A stretch of DNA of 64,000 nt from the NCBI RefSeq assembly GCF_000244875.1, contig NC_016791.1, positions 4,221,001-4,285,000 of the forward strand, given 5' to 3'. This document shows positions 1-8,555 of the stretch, piece by piece. The notes below the pieces were generated by a model that did no database searches, was not told the origin of the DNA, and was given only the letters and a program-made list of their open reading frames with translations. Made by a program: the position numbers and the translations under genes. This DNA comes from Clostridium sp. BNL1100. GTDB lineage: Bacteria > Bacillota > Clostridia > Acetivibrionales > DSM-1351. Positions within the stretch are counted from its first letter, which is position 1; each line of letters opens with the position of its first letter.

Positions 1-2563
1 ATTCTGTTTTAAGCTGATTTATAAAGTTATCTCCCTCAACCGGATTTTGGTGATACATGTCAAACCCTACCATATCAACGTATTCATCACCGGGATAGCG
101 TTTTCCATAGTCTGCCACGCTTTCTGCATCACTACTGGGGCCGTATACATATATAAAATTGTGAACTCCCTTTGTATCACGGAGGTATTCAACGGTGTAT
201 TTATAAAGATTTTTATATGCTTCCTGGTCACAGAAGGCAGCTCCCCACCAGAACCAGCTTCCAGTACATTCATGGAAAGGCCTGAACAGAACCGAGATAT
301 TTTTCTGCTCCAGACTTTTAGCATATTCCGCTATCATATCAAGGTATGCGTTATACAAATAGTTCAAGTCCTGCCCCGGCATTATCCTTGTAACTACATC
401 CCCGGTTGTGGTATTCGGAGTATAACCTGAAAAGTTATATGTGCCGTCTGATAGTATTCCAACCTTGTTCTGGTCTGTAGAACCCGGTACATTGTTTTCA
501 ACTCTTTGGTCTATTACATCAAAATTAGGCATGTGAGCTGACAAAGTAATAATAGCTCCCTGCCCTGCAGCTGCCTCGGTCATTTCCGCACAAGCTGCCA
601 CACGCTGTGAAAGTGGCTGATTCCACGTTCCCAACTCATTTCCCGTAATAGAAAGTGTATCCACTCCCACAACAGCTGATATTGAACCGGTAACATCCTT
701 GGTATCCGAATTTGAATAGGCAGGATTCCCTGCTTTGTGATGAGTATCATTCTGATGTCCGAACAATACACTGTCGGATTTGCCCACTGCTTCTAAATAC
801 GCATAAAGCTTTACAGCAGCAGGAATTGCTTCGTCATCAACCATTTTCACCTGTTCCGGGGTTGTAACGGTAGAACCGTTTGCCGTAATTGAATCTTCGC
901 TTACACTGATAGCTTCTTGTGCTTCGGGCTTGAGAGTAGCATTTACATATATGTTTTCCTGACTCTTCTGACTGAATGTAATATTGTCTATGTACATAGG
1001 TCCCACATAATTTGTACTTGAACCCACTATTCCCAGTATGAAGTTGTCAACTGAATTTTTAGTACTTGCAAATTCAATTTCTGCCGTTACCTTTTTTAAA
1101 CCGTTTCCGTAGTCCTCGGCTTTACTAAGGCTTATATCTGTATTTGCTTGTATTATACCTGCTGACAGCTTTGCCTTGAATGAACCGGATGTCATATTTT
1201 GGGGATTATAAATAAAGTCAAACTTGAAATTATTATATCCGTTAAGTTCCTTTGCTGCCCCAAAAGAGTAAAGAACTTTTGCTTCACTCCAGCCTGATGA
1301 TGAGTTTTGTGAATAGTCAAGGTCCAGCTGCATTGAACCGTTTCCAACTGACGTATTATGACTAATTTTTACACCGCCGCTGTATTCGTAGCCGTCTATA
1401 GTAGACCAGCCGTCTACATCCTTAGCATTATCAAAGGTGTAAGTTACAGGGTCTACCTGTGGTATTTCAGGTTCAGGCTCCTCTTCATTGGAAATACCGT
1501 TTATCATCTTTACATTATCAAGATAAATTTTCCCCGTATAGTCGCATCTGCTTCCTGCGAGGCATGGAACTATTGACTTTATTCCTTGGACAGCCTCAAT
1601 CTCTGAACCAAAAGGAATGGAGACATGGGCCGTCAAGTAACCTTTTCCTGAATTCTTAAACTGATTTATTCCTATATCAGCAATGTTAGGCGACTGTGTC
1701 CATGTCCATGAACTGCCCATTTTTGTAACTGCCTGTGCTTTCAGAAGCCCATTGTAGGTACTTCCCTCCGGCAAAAGAAGGTCAAAACTCATAGTTGCTC
1801 CCTCGTAAACATTATCGTTGTAATTAAAACCCAAATCTGTCTGGAATACGGTAGTCCAATCACTTTCAGGATTTCCGACAGCATCATATTCCAATGCTTT
1901 TGTATCCCCTACACTTACTGCAGTTTCATCATTTTCAAAATCATTTGTGTAGATTTCACTGCCTGTTTGTGTGGAAGGAGTACCGTTTACAAGCTTTACA
2001 TTATCGAGATAAATTTTTCCCGTGTAGTCAATTCTGCTTCCTGCCAGACACGGAACTATTGACTTTATTTCTTGTACAGCCTCTATTTCCGAGCCAAACG
2101 GAATAGATACATGAGCTGTCATATATCCTTTGCCTGAATCAGAAAACTCATTTATGCCTATCTCTGAAATAACAGGCGACTGTGTCCATGTCCATGAACT
2201 TCCCATTTTAGTAACGGCCTGTGCTTTTAGTAGTCCGTTGTAGGTGCTTCCTTCCGGCAAAAGAAGGTCAAAACTCATAACAGCTCCCTCGTACACTTTA
2301 TCAGTGTAAGTAAAGCCTAAGTCTGCCTGGAATATAGTACTCCAGTCGCTGTCGGGACTTCCAACCGCATCGTATTCCAATGCTTTTGTATCTCCTATTG
2401 TTACTGCGTTGGAATCCTCCTCAAAATTGTTCTCATAAATCACGTTTGTTTGTTCTTCATTTGCTGCGGATACCTGATTAGACAGGCTAAAAGGTAAAAT
2501 TGTCGTAAAAATAGCCAAGGATAATGAGAAAGCCAGTAATTTTTGAAAGTTTCTTCTAATCAT
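1..2563 (-). CDS. Secreted modular GH26 beta-mannanase, 3' end cut by window edge
   Basis: The reading frame is open from the ATG at 2563 to base 1, 854 codons, and is truncated. Residues 1-34 form a Sec signal peptide ending near VSAANEE. Two near-identical modules follow (about residues 55-190 and 215-355), then a third beta-sandwich-like module (about 378-537) that may be a CBM23/27-like domain, then a GH26 catalytic domain from about residue 560. The motif FRPFHECTGSWFWWG carries the acid/base Glu765; the nucleophile Glu should lie beyond the window. GH26 enzymes of this type cleave beta-1,4-mannan outside the cell. The start has GGAGGG upstream and lies 33 bases after the permease gene, so it is probably the last gene of the transporter operon. 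Exact CBM families are inferred, not proven. Confidence 0.9.
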   Translation of the reverse strand, partial: MIRRNFQKLLAFSLSLAIFTTILPFSLSNQVSAANEEQTNVIYENNFEEDSNAVTIGDTKALEYDAVGSPDSDWSTIFQADLGFTYTDKVYEGAVMSFDLLLPEGSTYNGLLKAQAVTKMGSSWTWTQSPVISEIGINEFSDSGKGYMTAHVSIPFGSEIEAVQEIKSIVPCLAGSRIDYTGKIYLDNVKLVNGTPSTQTGSEIYTNDFENDETAVSVGDTKALEYDAVGNPESDWTTVFQTDLGFNYNDNVYEGATMSFDLLLPEGSTYNGLLKAQAVTKMGSSWTWTQSPNIADIGINQFKNSGKGYLTAHVSIPFGSEIEAVQGIKSIVPCLAGSRCDYTGKIYLDNVKMINGISNEEEPEPEIPQVDPVTYTFDNAKDVDGWSTIDGYEYSGGVKISHNTSVGNGSMQLDLDYSQNSSSGWSEAKVLYSFGAAKELNGYNNFKFDFIYNPQNMTSGSFKAKLSAGIIQANTDISLSKAEDYGNGLKKVTAEIEFASTKNSVDNFILGIVGSSTNYVGPMYIDNITFSQKSQENIYVNATLKPEAQEAISVSEDSITANGSTVTTPEQVKMVDDEAIPAAVKLYAYLEAVGKSDSVLFGHQNDTHHKAGNPAYSNSDTKDVTGSISAVVGVDTLSITGNELGTWNQPLSQRVAACAEMTEAAAGQGAIITLSAHMPNFDVIDQRVENNVPGSTDQNKVGILSDGTYNFSGYTPNTTTGDVVTRIMPGQDLNYLYNAYLDMIAEYAKSLEQKNISVLFRPFHECTGSWFWWGAAFCDQEAYKNLYKYTVEYLRDTKGVHNFIYVYGPSSDAESVADYGKRYPGDEYVDMVGFDMYHQNPVEGDNFINQLKTE
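1490..2440 (-). repeat. Tandem duplicated module in the mannanase gene
   Basis: Two direct copies about 486 bases apart (162 codons, in frame). For example GGAACTATTGACTTTA starts at 1566 and again at 2052. The protein copies differ at scattered residues only, which indicates a recent in-frame duplication of a probable carbohydrate-binding module. Confidence 0.85.
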
Positions 2564-2596
2564 TTTTCAGCCCTCCGTATTTAATTATTTTTTGAC

Positions 2597-3433
2597 TTAC
2601 ATTTTTACAGAACCTCCGGTAAATCCGTTGTAGAAGTATTTTTGCAGTGAGATAAAAGCTATGAGTGTCGGGATAATAGCTATTATAACGCCTGCGCATA
2701 TTACCTCCCAACGTCCGCCGTAAGGCCCCTGGAATCTATAAAGAGATGTTGAAACTGTGCCAAGGCTACTTTTGGGCATATACAGCAAAGGAGTATAAAA
2801 GTCATTGTATACGCCTGTTCCCTTTATAATGACAACAGTAGCAATGGCCGGCTTTAAAAGGGGCAATATTATCTTCCTGTATATCGTAAAATATGATGCA
2901 CCCTCAATCATTGCCGATTCATCAAGAGCAACAGATATATTAGAAATAAACTGTATGAAAATGTATATTGAAATTATGTCTGTGCCTACACCCAGAATCA
3001 TAGGTGCCAATCTGGTATTTTGAAGGTGCAGTACATTTATTACCTTGTAGGTGGCAACCTGTGTGGTTATTCCGGGTATCAGTGTAGCCAGCAAGAAAGC
3101 TCCCACCACCAGTCCGCTGCCTTTAAATTTGAATCGGTCTAAAACGTACGCCACCATAGTACCTATTATTATTGCACCGAAAAGAACCACTGCCATAATG
3201 ATAACGGTATTGATAAATCCTCTAAGCATACCTCCGTCTGAAAATGCATTGTGAAAGTTGCTGAAGTTCAACCAGTTTTTGGGTGGCATCAATGGATTGG
3301 AATTGGCATATTCGCTGGATGTTTTAAAGGATATGAAAAAGACTACAACTATAGGAAGTAATGCGATAAACGAAGCAATTACCAAGGTTATATACTTTAA
3401 AATATCAAATATATTAATTCTTTTAGAAGCCAT
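2597..3433 (-). CDS. Sugar ABC transporter permease (MalG/CUT1 type)
   Basis: A 278-residue inner-membrane protein with six predicted hydrophobic segments and the permease EAA loop (EGASYFTIYRKIILPLLKP, about residues 180-200) that docks the ATPase. It ends in the typical short hydrophilic tail GGSVKM. Its ATG shares one base with the stop of the upstream permease gene (TAATG), so the two are translationally coupled. By context it helps import mannan oligosaccharides released by the neighbouring GH26 enzyme. No ATP-binding subunit is encoded in the window; CUT1 importers of Firmicutes often share an MsmX-type ATPase encoded elsewhere. Confidence 0.93.
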   Translation of the reverse strand: MASKRINIFDILKYITLVIASFIALLPIVVVFFISFKTSSEYANSNPLMPPKNWLNFSNFHNAFSDGGMLRGFINTVIIMAVVLFGAIIIGTMVAYVLDRFKFKGSGLVVGAFLLATLIPGITTQVATYKVINVLHLQNTRLAPMILGVGTDIISIYIFIQFISNISVALDESAMIEGASYFTIYRKIILPLLKPAIATVVIIKGTGVYNDFYTPLLYMPKSSLGTVSTSLYRFQGPYGGRWEVICAGVIIAIIPTLIAFISLQKYFYNGFTGGSVKM

Positions 3434-4320
3434 TATGCATTCGCCTCCTTGTCATCGCCAAATAATTTCTTTTGAAGCAGTGTTGTGAAAACAACAATTA
3501 CCAGAAGTACTACTCCCATGGCAGAAGCAAGGCCGTACTTACGCCATTTAAACGCGGCCTCAACAGTTCTTATAACAAAGGTCATACTGCCGTTTGAACC
3601 TCCAGTCATTATGTACGGTACCTCAAAGGCACTGATTGACCCGCTTATTGAAAGAATTACATTCAATTCGATAACTCGTTTTATGGAAGGCAAGGTTACA
3701 TACCAAAACTGCTGAAATCTGTTTGCACCATCAATTTCGGTAGCTTCATACATTTCGTCAGGTACAGACTGTATTGCCCCTGAAAAGAGAATGAAGTTAT
3801 ATCCGAAAAACCTCCATATTGAAACCGCAACAAGAGAGAAGTTAATTATGTTGGGGTTTCCCAACCACTTTTGAGTAAATGCACCAAGTCCGATAGCCGT
3901 CATCAGGCTGTCCATTGTTCCTTCGGGCCTGAAAAACAGCATAAACATAAAACTGACTGCAACACCGTTTAATAGGTAAGGAAAGAATAGTACTCCTTTG
4001 AAAAAGCTTTTAAATCGAACTTTATAACTTAATATAGATGAAAAATACAGGGCAAGACCAATTTGAATCACTGAACCTCCAAGGTAATACAAACTGTTCT
4101 TGAATACTATAAAGTTTTCCTGCTGTGAAAATAAATCAACATAGTTTCGCATGCCTACAAACTCTTTGGTTTTAGAAATGCCGTCCCATTTTGTCAGGCT
4201 GTAATAGAAAAGGTTTAATGCAGGAAAATATGAAAAAACAGCTAAAAGAGCTAGGGGAATTACAAGAAATGCTACAATAATAATTCTTTTTTGAACCTTG
4301 TAGCTTAGCTTTGAGAACAT
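3433..4320 (-). CDS. Sugar ABC transporter permease (MalF/CUT1 type)
   Basis: A 295-residue polytopic membrane protein. It has the extended N-terminal region of MalF-type permeases (residues 1-60, LFYYSLTKWDG) and a degenerate EAA loop (EATEIDGANRFQQFWYVTLP, about residues 205-225). GGAGGTGCAAT precedes the ATG. It pairs with the downstream permease and the upstream binding protein to form a carbohydrate importer, probably for manno-oligosaccharides given the surrounding enzymes; the substrate is inferred from context only. Confidence 0.93.
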   Translation of the reverse strand: MFSKLSYKVQKRIIIVAFLVIPLALLAVFSYFPALNLFYYSLTKWDGISKTKEFVGMRNYVDLFSQQENFIVFKNSLYYLGGSVIQIGLALYFSSILSYKVRFKSFFKGVLFFPYLLNGVAVSFMFMLFFRPEGTMDSLMTAIGLGAFTQKWLGNPNIINFSLVAVSIWRFFGYNFILFSGAIQSVPDEMYEATEIDGANRFQQFWYVTLPSIKRVIELNVILSISGSISAFEVPYIMTGGSNGSMTFVIRTVEAAFKWRKYGLASAMGVVLLVIVVFTTLLQKKLFGDDKEANA

Positions 4321-4374
4321 ATTGCACCTCCGATCTATTCAACTCGGATAAAATATGATAGGTTTTTTAATTCC

Positions 4375-4411
4375 AAACAATAAGGGGAAAATATTTTCCC
4401 CCTTATTGTTT
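4375..4411 (-). promoter_or_regulatory. Intercistronic hairpin between binding-protein and permease genes
   Basis: AAACAATAAGGGG pairs with CCCCTTATTGTTT around an AT loop, apart from one unpaired C. No T-run follows on the minus strand, so it looks less like a terminator than like an mRNA-stabilising or partial-attenuation hairpin that keeps binding protein in excess over the permeases. The role is inferred. Confidence 0.6.
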
Positions 4412-4451
4412 AAACTATATATTTTAGGATTCTAGGATTACCGAGATTTGA

Positions 4452-5846
4452 TTACTTGCCTATAGTACCTTCTTTTATGAGCTTCGCTCTTGTATCAGCC
4501 CATTTTTTATTAAGGCCGTTCATTATATCATCATATGTACCCTTTTTGTTGCCTAATGCTGTATCTACAATATCCTTCTTAAAGTTTTCATTCCATAAAC
4601 CTACTTCAGATTCTTTATCTATAGCATCCAGCCATCCGTTTTCATTCTTGGTTCCGTCGTTTATTGCTCCCTTGTCTATAAGGAGTGTAACGCCCATATC
4701 CTGAAAGTTCTTTAAAGTATCGGGATATGCCGAACCTTTAAGGGACGGTATAAGACCTTCATTCTGAGCATAGTTTGATTCATCAAGGAACCACCATAAA
4801 AATGCCTTTGCAGCTTCTATGTTTTTGCTGTTCTTACTTATACACAGTTTGTAATCGCCTGCGGCCTGTGTATACATTTTTCCGTCAATACTATACGGGA
4901 ATGGCATGTAGGACACATCATCAGGGTTTTTAGCCTTTGATTTTATCTGTGGAATTGCCCAAGAGCCAAGAGGCATTGTTGCAATTTTGCCATCAGCCAG
5001 CAGTTGCTTTGAACTTTCCCAGTCAGTAGTCATTGGATCGTCCTCAACCAACTTTTGACTTACAACATCAAATAAATATTTATAAACTATATAGTGAGGT
5101 TTTCCCTTTGCAAACGGGTCATCCTCATGAAGCATTACCTGATTTGTATATGTATCGCTGCCGGACACACTGTCTATGTAACCTTCCCATGCATTAAGAG
5201 CCCAACTGTCCTTGTAGTTCGTATATAATGGAATAGCATCTGTTTTGTCTTTGATGAGTTTCAAATCTGCAAGGAATTCATCCTCGGTTTTGGGAAGAGT
5301 CGTAATACCCGCTTTTGTAAATACACTCTTGTTATATACAATACCCTGTCCGTTTCCGTTAGGTGGAATTCCGTATGTATCCTCTCCAACATATCTGTCC
5401 TGAACGAAATCATACTTCTTTTCCAACTCTGCTTTTTTCCCTAATGGAATGAAAAAGCTTGGAAGATCCGCATCTTTCATCTTTGCAGACATAAATAAAA
5501 CATCGCCGTATTCGTTGGAATTCATGCGGATTGCAAGATCACCTTCGTAGTCCTTTGATGTTTCAATATTCACCTTTATGTTAGGATACTTTTTATTGAA
5601 TTCTCCAATATAATATTTCCAGTTTTTCTCGTAGCTGTCCAGTTCCATATCAGTTCTTGTGTTGTAGAACAATATTTCGCCTTTAATGTCCTTGGCTGCG
5701 GAAGTTGTACCTGCTGCAGTTGATGATGCCGATGAGTTAGAACCGGTATCGTTAGAACTATCTTGCGAGCCGCATGCAGTAAAAGCGGTGGCTAGCATTG
5801 CCAGACTTAGGACTAATGGTGCAATCCTATTTTTAATCATTTTCAT
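4452..5846 (-). CDS. Extracellular solute-binding lipoprotein of the sugar ABC transporter
   Basis: 464 residues. A lipoprotein signal (residues 1-26) ends in FTAC-G, giving a lipidated Cys26, followed by a Ser/Asn/Thr-rich linker and a family 1 extracellular binding domain (ILFYNTRTDMELDSYEKNW onward). It would capture oligosaccharides at the outer membrane face and hand them to the two downstream permeases. It is the first gene of the operon, with its own sigmaA-type promoter (5906-5934) and a LacI-type operator between promoter and gene. Sugar specificity cannot be read from sequence; mannan oligosaccharides are most likely by context. Confidence 0.93.
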   Translation of the reverse strand: MKMIKNRIAPLVLSLAMLATAFTACGSQDSSNDTGSNSSASSTAAGTTSAAKDIKGEILFYNTRTDMELDSYEKNWKYYIGEFNKKYPNIKVNIETSKDYEGDLAIRMNSNEYGDVLFMSAKMKDADLPSFFIPLGKKAELEKKYDFVQDRYVGEDTYGIPPNGNGQGIVYNKSVFTKAGITTLPKTEDEFLADLKLIKDKTDAIPLYTNYKDSWALNAWEGYIDSVSGSDTYTNQVMLHEDDPFAKGKPHYIVYKYLFDVVSQKLVEDDPMTTDWESSKQLLADGKIATMPLGSWAIPQIKSKAKNPDDVSYMPFPYSIDGKMYTQAAGDYKLCISKNSKNIEAAKAFLWWFLDESNYAQNEGLIPSLKGSAYPDTLKNFQDMGVTLLIDKGAINDGTKNENGWLDAIDKESEVGLWNENFKKDIVDTALGNKKGTYDDIMNGLNKKWADTRAKLIKEGTIGK

Positions 5847-5878
5847 TCCCCCTTATAATATTGGTAATGCGAATAAGG

Positions 5879-5889
5879 TTAACGTTTAA
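5879..5889. promoter_or_regulatory. LacI-type operator for the transporter operon
   Basis: TTAACGTTTAA, a near-palindrome about 17 bases downstream of the -10 box of the transporter promoter. It matches the perfect TTAACGTTAA found at 6037 and 7250. Confidence 0.6.
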
Positions 5890-5905
5890 GTTCAGATTTA
5901 ATTAA

Positions 5906-5934
5906 ATTATATATTGGCATGAATTAATTGTCAA
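5906..5934 (-). promoter_or_regulatory. SigmaA-type promoter of the transporter-mannanase operon
   Basis: On the minus strand TTGACA (5934-5929) and TATAAT (5911-5906) are separated by 17 bases, an exact consensus match. Such a strong promoter with an operator just downstream suggests control mainly by repression. Confidence 0.8.
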
Positions 5935-6036
5935 CATTGTCAAAATTATTTATTTGTGGAAAATTGACATAAGTCTGCCAATGCGAGCCTTATATTTGTG
6001 CAATATATCTAAAAAACAGTCACTTTGTACATCCAA

Positions 6037-6046
6037 TTAACGTTAA
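6037..6046. promoter_or_regulatory. Upstream LacI-type operator
   Basis: TTAACGTTAA, a perfect 10-base palindrome about 160 bases upstream of the 5879 site. The pair could allow looping by a dimeric or tetrameric LacI protein. Confidence 0.6.
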
Positions 6047-6060
6047 GTTACGGGACTAAA

Positions 6061-6107
6061 CAAAATAAAAAAATTGCATGGAATGCCCATGCAATTTTTT
6101 TATTTTG
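6061..6107 (-). terminator. Terminator after the LacI gene
   Basis: An A-tract, ATTGCATGG stem, short loop, CCATGCAAT and a T-tract form a symmetrical hairpin 37 bases after the LacI stop. It could work in both directions. Confidence 0.85.
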
Positions 6108-6143
6108 TTTATAATATTAAGTATGATTTAAGGTTGTACCTGC

Positions 6144-7157
6144 TTACCCATTAATTTTTTTAACAGAATCCCTGTATATAATCCGTCCCTTTATGGTAGA
6201 CCGGCCCGTAGTACTCCCGTTCTCTTTTTTTACCTTATCAAGGATTGATTTAACTGCTGTTCCCGCTATTTCTTCCACATCTACCTCAACAGTTGTAATC
6301 TGGGGGTCAGATATTGTGGCATATATATCGTTGTCAAACCCTACTACGGAAAAATCTTCCGGTATGTGAAAGCCCATTTCCTTCAGCTTTATTATAAGAT
6401 TATATGCCACTCCGTCACAGTTGCATACAAAAGCGGTAGGCATATCTTTGGGAAACTTAAACTCAATATATTTTCCATGTTGGTCCCTGTCACATATTAC
6501 ATAATCTTCCCTTAATTTTATACCATGCTCTAAAAGTGATTTGCACACTCCGAGATACCTGTCCTGTATACTACTGGTTGCATATATATCACCAACAAAA
6601 GCTATATTAACATGTCCGTTTTTTATAAGGTAATTCGTTAATTCATAAGCCCCTGAATAATTGTCCACCGTTATTGAATCAACATTTGTATTTTCATCGT
6701 AAAAATCCAGAAAAACCGCGGGTATTTCAATCTTCTGCAGTGCCTTAATATATGCTTTATTTACCTGTCCCAGTACAATAAGTCCGTCTACCTTCTTGTC
6801 ATAATAAAACTTGGGCAGAACAACGTTATTTTCATCGTCAGAGTTTAGTACCTGCAGAATTGCACAATACTGATGTCTCTCCATTATCTGGGAAAGATGT
6901 TTAAAAACACTAAAATAATACGACTTATCGTCCCCCAAAAAATGTTCAGGGATAATTACTCCTATATTATATGACAGTCCATCCCTCATGGATTTTGCCA
7001 TCATATTGTACCTGTAGCCCATTTTATCTGCTAAATCTTTTATTTTTAGTTTAAGTTCGTCACTGACACCGTCCTTATCATTTAGTGCTTTAGAAACTGT
7101 GACAATGCTGACATTTAATTCCCTGGCGATATTCTTCATTGATATGCTACTTTTCAT
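6144..7157 (-). CDS. LacI-family transcriptional regulator 1
   Basis: 337 residues from the ATG at 7157, chosen because GAGGTGA lies five bases upstream; an ATG 15 bases earlier has no good site. The N-terminal helix-turn-helix (SMKNIARELNVSIVTVSKAL, residues 7-26) and hinge are followed by a periplasmic-binding-like sugar sensor with the usual LacI motifs (GVIIPE, FVGD, VVGFDN). It probably binds TTAACGTTAA palindromes seen at its own promoter and at the transporter and GH130 operon promoters. Inducer is probably a mannan-derived sugar (inference). Confidence 0.93.
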   Translation of the reverse strand: MKSSISMKNIARELNVSIVTVSKALNDKDGVSDELKLKIKDLADKMGYRYNMMAKSMRDGLSYNIGVIIPEHFLGDDKSYYFSVFKHLSQIMERHQYCAILQVLNSDDENNVVLPKFYYDKKVDGLIVLGQVNKAYIKALQKIEIPAVFLDFYDENTNVDSITVDNYSGAYELTNYLIKNGHVNIAFVGDIYATSSIQDRYLGVCKSLLEHGIKLREDYVICDRDQHGKYIEFKFPKDMPTAFVCNCDGVAYNLIIKLKEMGFHIPEDFSVVGFDNDIYATISDPQITTVEVDVEEIAGTAVKSILDKVKKENGSTTGRSTIKGRIIYRDSVKKING

Positions 7158-7249
7158 AATCTCACCTCTCATGACACCTGACAGTATTATGTATCTTTTG
7201 CGGTCGATTATTATTTTACTATAATTTATTGGGTTTTGTCATCAGTAGA

Positions 7250-7259
7250 TTAACGTTAA
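7250..7259. promoter_or_regulatory. LacI-type operator before regulator 1
   Basis: Perfect palindrome TTAACGTTAA directly downstream of the -10 box of the regulator 1 promoter, suggesting autorepression or cross-control by regulator 2. Confidence 0.65.
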
Positions 7260-7269
7260 CTTAATCTAA

Positions 7270-7298
7270 ATTACATATTTATTTGAATTTTTTGTCAA
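7270..7298 (-). promoter_or_regulatory. Promoter of LacI regulator 1
   Basis: TTGACA (7298-7293), 17-base spacer, TGTAAT (7275-7270) on the minus strand. The operator at 7250-7259 falls at the expected transcription start. Confidence 0.7.
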
Positions 7299-7318
7299 TT
7301 GCAGTTACTATGAGTTCA

Positions 7319-8335
7319 TTATCTTCGTTTAACTGACTTTCTTTTAACAAGACAGGCCGACAGTAATATCTTTTCTGTCGGTTTAATTTCATGTTCCAGT
7401 TTTTCTATAAGCCTACAGACTGCCCTTTTTCCCATAAGCTCTTTCTGCACTCTCATTGTTGTTAATTCCGGGGTAACATTTCCGGCATTTTCTATATCGT
7501 CAAATCCGATTACCGAAATTTCATCCGGCACCGATATGCCCATATTTTTAAGCACTTTCAAAAATACTATAGCCTCTGCATCATTACAGCAGAAAAATGC
7601 ATCCGGCAGTCCTGCCTTTACTTTCATTTCGCAGATTAAAGCCTCTATATCTTTTTTAGGCAGTTCTTCAAGCTTTTTACCTATAATTGAGAATACTTCC
7701 TTAAATTCAATTCCCCTGTCTCCCAAAGCTTTTAAAAAACCCTGATACCTGTCATAAAAGCTTATTGATGCGGAGATATCACCCAAAAAGCCTATTTTGG
7801 TATGTCCGCAGTCTATAAGATGCTCCGTGGCAGCATAACCTCCTGAATGGTTGTCCGTTAGTATGCAATCCATTGCAAGGTTGTCAAAATAATTATCTAC
7901 CATTACCACAGGGAGATCATATCCTATTATACAGTTTATTGTTTTATGTGATATTCTACCCAGAGTAATTATCCCCGAAACCATGCCGTCTTTTACACAG
8001 TTGGGTGTCTCGAAGCCTTCGTCGTTCTCGTCATAATAATGTATTATTGTGTTAAAGTTATTTTTCTTTGCTTCGTCTTCTATTCCAAGCTGAACATAAC
8101 TAAAGAACCCAATGGAATCCCTCGTGCTTTTTGCAATAATAAGACAAAGGTTGCGGGCCATTATGCTTTTACGAACAGACGCTTTGTATCTGTAGCCCAT
8201 TCCATTCGCCGTCTGTTCAATTAAATTTCTGGTATTTTCACTTATACCGGGCATACCTCTGAGTGCCAGAGACACTGTATTTTTAGAGATACCGAGTTTC
8301 TCTGCAATGTTATCCATCGTTACTTTTTTGGGCAT
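7319..8335 (-). CDS. LacI-family transcriptional regulator 2
   Basis: 338 residues; GGAGGAATT precedes the ATG. The helix-turn-helix TMDNIAEKLGISKNTVSLAL (residues 6-25) is followed by the ligand-binding core with LDRYQGF-like and VIGFDDIEN motifs typical of the family. It is a distinct paralogue of regulator 1, sharing domain layout but with a different recognition helix (KNTVSLAL against IVTVSKAL), so the two may recognise different operators or inducers. It is transcribed away from the GH130 operon, whose operator-bearing control region lies directly upstream. Confidence 0.93.
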   Translation of the reverse strand: MPKKVTMDNIAEKLGISKNTVSLALRGMPGISENTRNLIEQTANGMGYRYKASVRKSIMARNLCLIIAKSTRDSIGFFSYVQLGIEDEAKKNNFNTIIHYYDENDEGFETPNCVKDGMVSGIITLGRISHKTINCIIGYDLPVVMVDNYFDNLAMDCILTDNHSGGYAATEHLIDCGHTKIGFLGDISASISFYDRYQGFLKALGDRGIEFKEVFSIIGKKLEELPKKDIEALICEMKVKAGLPDAFFCCNDAEAIVFLKVLKNMGISVPDEISVIGFDDIENAGNVTPELTTMRVQKELMGKRAVCRLIEKLEHEIKPTEKILLSACLVKRKSVKRR

Positions 8336-8454
8336 AATTCCTCCACAAGCAGTTAATGAAAGAATTATAGCATAACTGCTTATGCTTTTAAAGGCAATTT
8401 GTAATATTACAAATTACATTATATTTACTTTACTTTAAGTTAATAATTTAGTAT

Positions 8455-8475
8455 TATAATGTTACAAACGTTAAG
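8455..8475 (+). promoter_or_regulatory. -10 box and operator of the GH130 operon
   Basis: TATAAT at 8455-8460 is followed by AAACGTTAAG at 8466-8475, a partial match to TTAACGTTAA. No convincing -35 box lies 16-18 bases upstream, so an activator or an extended element may be needed. Confidence 0.5.
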
Positions 8476-8555
8476 TTTAGGTTAAAGTAATAATTATTCT
8501 CGCTTTTCTTTTCCCTTGGATATTTTGTAATATTACTTTTATGGAGGTATCCGCT

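Noticed and set aside
47-430. Plus-strand ORF of 127 codons
   Set aside because: It is antisense to the catalytic part of the GH26 mannanase, which has clear signatures in the opposite frame.
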